A DNA stretch of 64,000 bases from contig LSRX01000836.1 in the NCBI GenBank assembly GCA_001939145.1, positions 98,074-162,073 of the forward strand, read 5' to 3'. A program made the translations under genes and the position numbers. The stretch is from Symbiodinium microadriaticum (taxonomy: Eukaryota > Sar > Dinophyceae > Suessiales > Symbiodiniaceae). Below are positions 45,820-54,800 of the stretch, one piece after another. Each line of letters starts with the position of its first letter. Within the stretch, counting starts at the first letter, position 1. The notes beneath the pieces are model-generated. The model was given only the letters and a program-made list of their open reading frames with translations. It did no database searches and was not told the origin of the DNA.

Positions 45820-48800
45820 TTCATCAGCATGATCACCATCATCATCATCATGATCATCATCATCATCATCATCAGCATCATCAGCATCATCATATTCATC
45901 ATCATCACCACCATTATCACCAGCACCATCTTCAACTTCATCATGACCATCATCAGCATCATCATCATCATTACCAGCGTCAGTATCATCACCAGCATTG
46001 TCACCAGCATCGTCGACATCAGCAACACCTTCGCAGCATTCGTCGTGGGTAAACCTATCTCCCACGAGGACGGGTACATTTCCAACGGAGACCTGTTCGC
46101 AGTACTCCTGGCTCGGTGGCAGATGATACCAACACTAGTAATAGCAATATTAATAGCGCGAAAAATAGTAATTAATACAATATACGAATGGTAGGGTCTG
46201 AGGAAGTTCTGCATTGCGGAAGTAGGGACGAGGGTTTCAGTTTGTAGGCTTGTTCGGCCATGTTTGGGCGATTTCTTCGCTCATGTCTGGGGATATTTGG
46301 ATCGAGTGAGGTAGAACGAAGTGCCGCCAGGATTAGAATCCTATCATTTGTGATGCGAGAAACCCTCAGGCCTTGTTGAGGTATGTAGGCACTTAAAGGT
46401 CGGCAATGTTTAACAACCCTAGACTCTAGACCTTCAGAATCTTGCGACATTCACTGTCGTCGAAATCATCTTACTCCCATACTCATAAGTAAGAAGAGTA
46501 GCAATGGCCATGGTAGCAATTCAATCGGCATATGTTAAGAAACCCCTAAACCCTAAACCCCAAACCCCTAAACCCTAAACCCCTAAACCCCTAAACCCTG
46601 AAGCCCCAAACCCTGAACCCTTGCCTTTTTTGGGGGTAGAAGGTGCCTGGCCTTGTGGAGTTCAGGGCCTCAGAGAGGTCCTGGAGCCTAGGTGAGGATT
46701 GCGGGTTTAGGGTTTAGGGGGTGGGGTTTAGGATGATTTAGGGTTTAGGGTTTGGGGTTTGGGGTTTAGGATGATTTAGGGTTAAGGGTTTGGGGTTTGG
46801 GGTTTAGGATGATTTAGGGTTTAGGGTTTGGGATTTGGGATGATTTAGGGTTTAGTCCATTCAGTGTAATGGTTGGCGTCTATGGAGCTCCACAGTGGCA
46901 GTGGATATGGCCGACCGTGGTCCGCATGATGCTCAGGAACAGGACTACAGAGCTTGAGGCTCTTCAGCTCAGTCTACGCCGAGTCTACGCCAAACTGCAG
47001 ACCCGATCCTTAAAGCCTAAACTCCAAACTTTAAGGGTTTGCAGGGCAGAAAAGCTCTGTCTTCCTGGCTTAGGGTTCCGGTAGCCCCAAGACGTATACG
47101 CTCCGTATACCCTGTTGCCCAACTGGGAGGCTATGCTACCTACAGTCCGATGAGCTAAAGAGTTTAGACAGGGCCATGGTTTCAGATACAGGCAATGAAC
47201 CCCTGAACCCTGAACCCTAAGCCCGAAACCGCCGCCAGGTTATGAAGATGATGGTCGGAGACAACCTGGGTGAGACACAGCTGCAGCAACTGGTCGACCG
47301 GCAATTGGTCGGACACTCAGCTTGGCTGATGCTTTCGGGGTTCGTGGGGTTTTAGAGTTTTGTGGTTCGGGGTTTGGGGTTTAGGGTGCATGGGGTTTAG
47401 TGTTGTGGAGTTGTGGGGCTTGGGGTTTAGGGTGTTTTGGGGCTTAGGGTTTAGAGTTGCGGGGTTTTGGCTCTGGGGGCTTCGGGGCTATCATTTCCCG
47501 GGCTCCAAAATGTCTTTCCGAGCCTAAGCCCTAAACCCGAAGCCCTTTATGCAGACTTCTGGGTTTAAGCGAAGCCTGGAACTTCCATTATGTATGCAAA
47601 ATTCAGAGACCGCAGGTTCGGAGTTTGCAGGAATCCGAATCGCAACCGGGTTGTGTCCTTACAAGCCCGAATCAGCGCTGAGGGCTTAAAAAGGTTCACT
47701 TGTGGCTTTCGATGCTGCAGGGAAGCTGGAGAATGGAATGCCATAGCTTCGCAATCCCTAAACTCCCGAAACCCTAAGCCCTAAACCCTAAACCCTAAAA
47801 CCCTAAACCCTAAACCCTAAACCCTAAAACCCTAAACCCTAAACCCTAAACCCCAAAATGGCTACGGCTCAAGGCCGTTACCTCTCAAGTCCCCTCAGCT
47901 TCTCAGGCGTTAGCGTCCCGAGGACCGCCATTTGCCTTCGTGTGGGGCGACTTGCTGGTGCTCATCTTCTTCTTCCGAGGGACTGCCATCTGCCTTCGTG
48001 TGGGGTGATTTGCGAGGGGCTTCGCTACTTGGTCTCGGAGGGCGTGAGGGTGATCATTGTTCTGGGGCCGACCTTTTCGTCCACGGCTTTTCCTTCGTTG
48101 TCTTTCCTTCGCCTGACTGAGTGAGGCAAGTACAAGAGTGTGGTTTCTGACGAGATGGATGTTCCCATTGATGTCGATGCTGAAGGGGATCAGGACCTTG
48201 ATGGACACTCACCCACGGAGCTGGCGGAGGACGATGAACTGGGGAGCCCACCGGGAGGAGTTCTTCTTACCGCTGAAGAAGTCAAGGCAGAGACTGAGCG
48301 GGGTGGCTTGAAGAAGAAAAAGAGGGAGAGGCAAATGAACACAGAGCCTAAGCAGGAAGCGGTGACGAAGATAGCCTCTCCAAAAGACCTCTTCATGGAA
48401 GTGACGCACCTTTGTCGGGTCGGGAGCTACGTGACCTCCTACAAATTCATATGTTTGAGATGCGTGCTGCGTGGGGAGAAGAACGAGCGAGAGTTGATCG
48501 CCTGGAAGCCAGACAAGTGACGATTGAGGGCGAGATCCACAAGATTGACACAGTCAACACGGCACTCAAGGACGAGATCGTCAGCACCAAGGACGATGTC
48601 ATCAACCTTAAGGGGAGAACTTCGGCAGTTGAACAGAAGCTACAGGATCAATCTGTACTTCAATACAACCAGCAGAACAAGATCAATGAAGTCATTCAGG
48701 ACCTTGCGAAGCTCAAGACGGATGTGGGCAACAACCACAAGAAGGTGGACAACGCGGTTTCAAGCAAAGATGATCCTTGGGCGGCCTACCTTGCGGGGAA

Positions 48801-51800
48801 GAATGCAGAGCAGGCTTCAAGTGGACAATCACTTCAACGACGAGCCCCTGGTAGAAGGAACGATGACAACGAGCTGACTGATGAGGAGAAGCGGACTCTC
48901 ATTCTCGGTGGATGGCCTCAGGACACCAAGAAAGCGGTGATAGAAAGTGAAAGTCGCGAATTGCTCAAAGACCCCAGCATGCAGGGATTCTTGGATGTCA
49001 CCCAGGCAACAGTGTATGGCCCGAGACGCTCAGTAGGATCCTTGAGGTTTGAGTACAGGGAGCAGGAGGACCTCAAAGCGGTGAAGGAACGCATGTGGGG
49101 TGTCATCAAGGCTTTGAGAGAACGGGGTGAACTTGTTCCAAGTGCTCGTGGTCAACCAGGTGCCAAGCCAGCGTGGGCGGCCTTTGTGAAGACGCAGGAA
49201 GCGAGGAAGAGGACGAGTTTGGTTAGCCAAATTCGGAGGGTGACCATGCAGCTGGCTATCGAGACCGTCAATGAGCAGGGCGGCCCAAAACATCCAACCT
49301 CGGCAGTGCAGGAGAGTTTCGACTGTGACTGGAATAACGGCACAGTCTGGCTGGGCCCGAGAAAGTTAGGATCGTCCACACATAGACAACCTCACAGCCC
49401 GGGGGTGATACTCATGCCTGGAGGCTGGATCGACATCCCCGCCATCTGTGATGCGACAGGCTGCTCGGAAGAAGACGCGAAGCGCGCCTTCGAGAGGGAG
49501 CTCTGAGAACCAAAGAGGGTGACATGTTTCACACCGGAGGAAGTTCGTGACCAGGCTAAGCCTTCATTGACCCCCTCTGGCAGTCCACTACGGGGTGTAA
49601 GACGACGTGGTGGACGGTTTTCACAAATGAATTTAGGAGGGCAACCGGCCGTAAATCTCGAGGTTGTCTTGCAGGACTCAGATTTCATTTCCGCTCAAGA
49701 AGTTGCACGTGATGATCCGGGATGGCAAGAAATCATTGGGGAGAACTTCTACTGGCTCATGCACAGACATCGCAATCAATATCGGGGTGTTGGCATTGGA
49801 GTGGCTCAGGACCTCCTTGACTGTGTCATTGAGAACTGGCTACCGAACGTGGTCTTTGGGCTCTGCTGGGGGTCAAGGGAATTGGGCGTGTGGTGATGGG
49901 GAGCCTTCATTGCCACACTGGAGTCACTAAGCAAGTTTTCGCTGAAGGAGTGCAGAAATTCTTTGGTGCCTTTAAGAACAAATGGAGAGCTTATCCTATC
50001 CTCCTAGGCGCGGATGTGAATGAGAAGCCCACGTGGAGCAACATTGAAGGGGACGTGTTCTCGGTCATCAATGCCAACGTGAACATGGAGACTTTCTTGG
50101 AAGAAGCGGCGAAAATTGGACTTCAAACGATTGCGCCCATCGATGCCCAGCTCACGACCCCATCACACTATCCAAGGGACACCACGCGTGGCGGCCGCCA
50201 GATTGGCATGATGCTGGTCAAGTTCGTGCAGACCACGCGAGTCACCCTTCGTCCGGAACTTCGTCATTGCGTCGGAACGGATCATGCTGAACTACATGTT
50301 GACCTTCTACGTGCAGCTAACAGGTTCCAACCATGGGGAGCAGACACCAGACCGAGACGCCTCTCAGCCATACTTCCGGAGAGTACTACTTTGGTAGATA
50401 GTGGGGACCTCACGGACCTCGCAAGATCGTGCACATGCCCGAGAGGTCACATTGCCTTCCATGACAATGAGGAGACCAAAGAGCTCATCGCTTGCGCCCG
50501 TGAAACCAACGACCCGAAGACATGGAAGATGGTGCACAAAGTACGCAGGAGAGCCAGAAAGCAATGGACTCAGCAAAGGGCGGAAGCGATCATACAAGGT
50601 GACTGGAAGGCGTTCCGCTCGTACAAGAAAGATCGGAACAGAGTCAAAGGCTGGTGGGGGAGGATGCTCATTGACAAGTCGGCTGAGCAGCGCACGCGTG
50701 AAGTGTCGGACCATCTCCGGTCCAAAATGACGGATCCGGACAACAATGAATGGGATGATGTCGTGCGCAAACTCACTGGGGAAGTTGCACTCCAACACTC
50801 CTGGGTCGAGTTCACGAAGGAGGAGATTTTTGAAACTCTTTCGCACATGAAATCGCATGCTGCGGTGGGGGGTGACTTGATTTGCATTGACCTGCTGAAA
50901 GCTGTTGTTTTGCATCCAGTCCTTGGGGAACAGTTTGCAGCGATCCTCAACCAGATCGTACGCGAAAACCAACAACCACAGGACTGGAACAAAAGCATCT
51001 TGGCGCTGCTGGCTAAATGCAAAGAGCCCTCGGGACCTAACGACCTCAGACCTATCTGTATTGGGTCCAACTTTGCTAAGCTGACCAATCGTCTCGTCAT
51101 GGAGCGTGTCTTCCCGGTGCTCAGACGTGGATCGAGGGTATCAGCGTGTGGCAAAGGACGACAAGTTGCAGACTTGGTTGGTGCAATGACTCGAGTGCGT
51201 GACATGGCCCACGAATGGAGGGAGCCACTCCTGATTGCCAAACTGGACGTGGCTGGAGCTTTTGATCGTCTCTCCAGAGCGAAGGTGGCAGAACTCATCC
51301 TTGCACGCACCAAAGATTGCGAACTGGGACGTGAAGTTCGATATTTGTTACAACAGCTCGAGGTTAACCACCTGGTGGGACAAGTTCCGGGAGGGGGTGA
51401 AGTGCACGTTGAAGCCAACATTGGGATTCGTCAGGGAGCTCCGGAATCTGCAGAAATGTTCGGATTGGTGATGGGGCTGCTGTTGGATGGGATGGTGCAA
51501 CAGAAAACTTGGCAGCAGATAGGAACGGCGATACAGGACCTGGACATTGACCTTTTCTATTTCCAGGACGACATCTTCCTATTTGAATCGACTGCGGCAC
51601 GACTTGCTAGGAAAATCTCGCTCATTGGATCCACACTCTCGCGCCGGCCTGAAGTTGGCGATGAAGAAGACCAAGATTGTGGCGACTCCAGACTACAGTG
51701 GAACGATGAAGGTTGAGATTGAACAGGAGCAGGTGAAGATTGTGCGAGGGGAGTCGATTAAAGTTCTTGGAGTGTCTTTTGACTTCTCCAGTCCACACTC

Positions 51801-54800
51801 TCAACAAGCAGAGGAACTACTGGGAAGGGCACGGGCTGCTTATGCAGAACATCGTCCACTCCTTCTCGCCAAAGGCTCTTGGCAGCATAAGATCAACATT
51901 GTCTCTATGCTCATCGCATCTACGTGGAGGTGGGTTGCAGGCAGTGTACATTGGAGCAGAGAAAGCTTGACCAAAGCAAACTCATTACAAACTCAGATCC
52001 TCAGAACAGCATTTCGCATGAAACGGAGAAGGGATGAAAGTTGGATGGACTGGAACCAGCGCACACTCCGTGATGTGCGCTGCTACATCCATGCCCATAA
52101 CATTCCCCGATGGAGCACTCTTGTACTCACCCTGCAGCATCAGCTGCTTGGCCACTGGGCTCGCAGAGCTGAAGTGCTCGAAACGGGCGAACAGATTGAA
52201 GCCATCACCATGAGATGCCTGAGATGGCGAAGTCTGGCCTGGTGGGAACACCAACAAGCACTTTCATGTGGACGACGACACCCCCGAGCCTTCTATCCAT
52301 CAAACATGGAAAGGCAAATTGCCTCATCCATTGGCAGGGACTGGCCAACGCTTGCCCTTGATCGTGCAAAATGGAAAGAATCGCTCACTAAGTTCTTGAA
52401 CGTCTCAGATGTCAAGTGGGCTAGAGGAAGACAGTGTGCAATTGCAGCGTGAATGTGGTCGTCTGGAGCCTTGTGAAGCTGAGTGCTGAGAGGTTGCTCC
52501 TGCCTTGACTGTTCATGCTGTACACAACTGGTTGCTCTGGCTCCGCAAGTTGAACAGCAACGACCTTGTCCTGTACAGCTCCGCTGCGTGCCTCAGCCAT
52601 GGCCCTCTGGCGTGGTCGTCTTCTACTTGGGCTGCTGCTTTGGGTGGTGAGACGGCTGACAGTATGGTGGCCCTCTGGCTGGGGCATGGGGCGACTTTCT
52701 TTACCCGTTTCTACTTCGCGCTCTACGATTGTGGATGTCAATGTGACGTCTACAACACCAAGCTTGCCTGGCGCATTTCGAGATTTCCAACTTTGGCACG
52801 GCACTCTCTCGGACAACATGAGAGAAACGCCTTCACCACGGACTCATACGAGCACACCTTGCACTTTGAGAACACTCACCACGCGGTGCTCGTTGGGGAC
52901 GATCCCAACATCGCGGATCTCGAGTGTTTGGCTGGCAGATGGATGGCCCGGGTTATGTTGCTGGCCCCGTGCTTCATCTTTGACAAGCTCTTCGAGACAC
53001 GGGACCACAATCTCTACAACGACCTCATCCTTGGCGAGCCCATCAACATGCAGATCCAAGACCACGAGCTCTACTACATGGCGCACTGAACTCTCTGCTT
53101 CTACGATGACCACTATGACGGGGTCCTCATACTCTCCACGAACTACCTGGTCTGAAGCAAGTGGCACGACCCGTACTTCATCCTCGACGAGTTCTTCAAC
53201 GTACAGCTCCACGACCACATGCTCTACCACATGTTGCACTACGTCCTCTACTACACTTACCTGGCCTGTGAATAGTGGTATGACCCGTGCTTCTTCTTCG
53301 ACGAGCTCACCAACATACAAGGCCACGACCACGTGTTCTATGACATGGTGCACTTTGTCCTCTACTACATCTTCGACGAGCTCATCAACATACAAGTTCA
53401 CGACCACGTGCTCTATGACATGGTGCACTGGGTCCTCTACTACATCCACCTCATTGGTCTGGCATGAAGGTGTCGAAGGATATTCATGGGAATGCTACTG
53501 GAACCCTCCCGCCGAACCATGGCCGCAGTGGGAAAACGAAGTTCCTGAGCTACGTGGGAGTATGGATGGACAACGACCTCTTGAGGGTGAACTTCAAAGT
53601 GAACAATGCCCTCATCCTGAGACCATTCCACTACCTACCTGGACGTCCATCTCGCAGACGCCACAGATGGGAGAAATGTCAATGTCGACCCCGTCAAATG
53701 AAGAATTGGGCCATGCGCCTGAAGAAGAGACCTTCGCAGTGAATGACTGTGGAGAGAACAAGATGAAGATGTACCACCTACTGCTGACGGGGATAACAAC
53801 AGTGATTCGTCCTTCCTGCAGGCCTCGGCAACTGAGGAGGAACCACGGAACGGGTGGATCAAACGTCATGGTCAATGGCGGCAGGGCATTGAGCGGTGGC
53901 ATAACCTTGATGGTTCACTACGGCCGGTACGTATGATGCCGGCAAGAGAAGGGGAATACCATGTGTGGAATGAATGGCCAACTACATGGGGTGACGCACA
54001 AGTACAAGTACAGGAATGTGGGACACACTCGTCGTCGGCCTCGTCCTCGACACAGCCCATGCCAGCCTCCCCAACCCCAGAGATTCAGACGAACCTGGGA
54101 GCGTCGCTCTCCATGGATGAGAACATGCAACTAGGTACGAGCTCAACACCTTCGTCGTCTGCAAGTGCCACGCCTGCGTGCTCCTCTACCTCTACGCCTG
54201 GCACTTCGGTGGATACCTCAAGCTCACAGCCGAGTACTTCTTACCACTGGGGTGGTACCGGGGGAGAAAATGCTGTCCCAGTACATGAAACCGAGTGGGG
54301 CGACGACACTTCGAGTTCGGCCTCGGTGGTCCATGAAACTGCCGCTCATAGCAACTCGTCCACTTCAGCGGGTGATGACGAGAAAGAAGTGGGGTTTTGG
54401 AAGTACGGCAATGGGTCGCCAGGCCACGGACAGCTATGGAACAGCGATCACACCAAGGAGGCCAGGGGGCGAGACGTCTTGCCCGAAGGGAGGCAGGGTC
54501 AAGGAGTGGCAGGAAGGTAAATGGGTCCCGTCTTGGCTGCAGAGATACAGGGAAGACAAGCAACGGCGTGATGCACTCCGGCACATGGTTGAACCCATTG
54601 TGGAAGAGGGCGGGGAGGAAGACGCTGGGCCTAATGTTGCCAACTCAGCCACTCTTGTTGATGACAACACAGCCACAGCATTTGTTGGCCCAAGTGCAGA
54701 CCTTCCAGTGTTTGCTACACACATGACCTCGACCTCTCCCACTGGTGTTTGTCAAGAAGTACCTGTACATGCTGCCCAGCAAACGGAAGAGTCTGCTCTG

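Noticed and set aside
45462..46214. 250-codon minus frame and 181-codon plus frame
   Set aside because: Met/Leu, Asp/Ala or Ile/Ser strings from CAT/TCA triplets; the true coding segment here is the 33-nt calcineurin B exon at 46,069-46,101.
52844..53449. Minus-strand Val/Asp-rich 201-codon frame
   Set aside because: Antisense of the tandem array in the third LINE coding region; no independent support.
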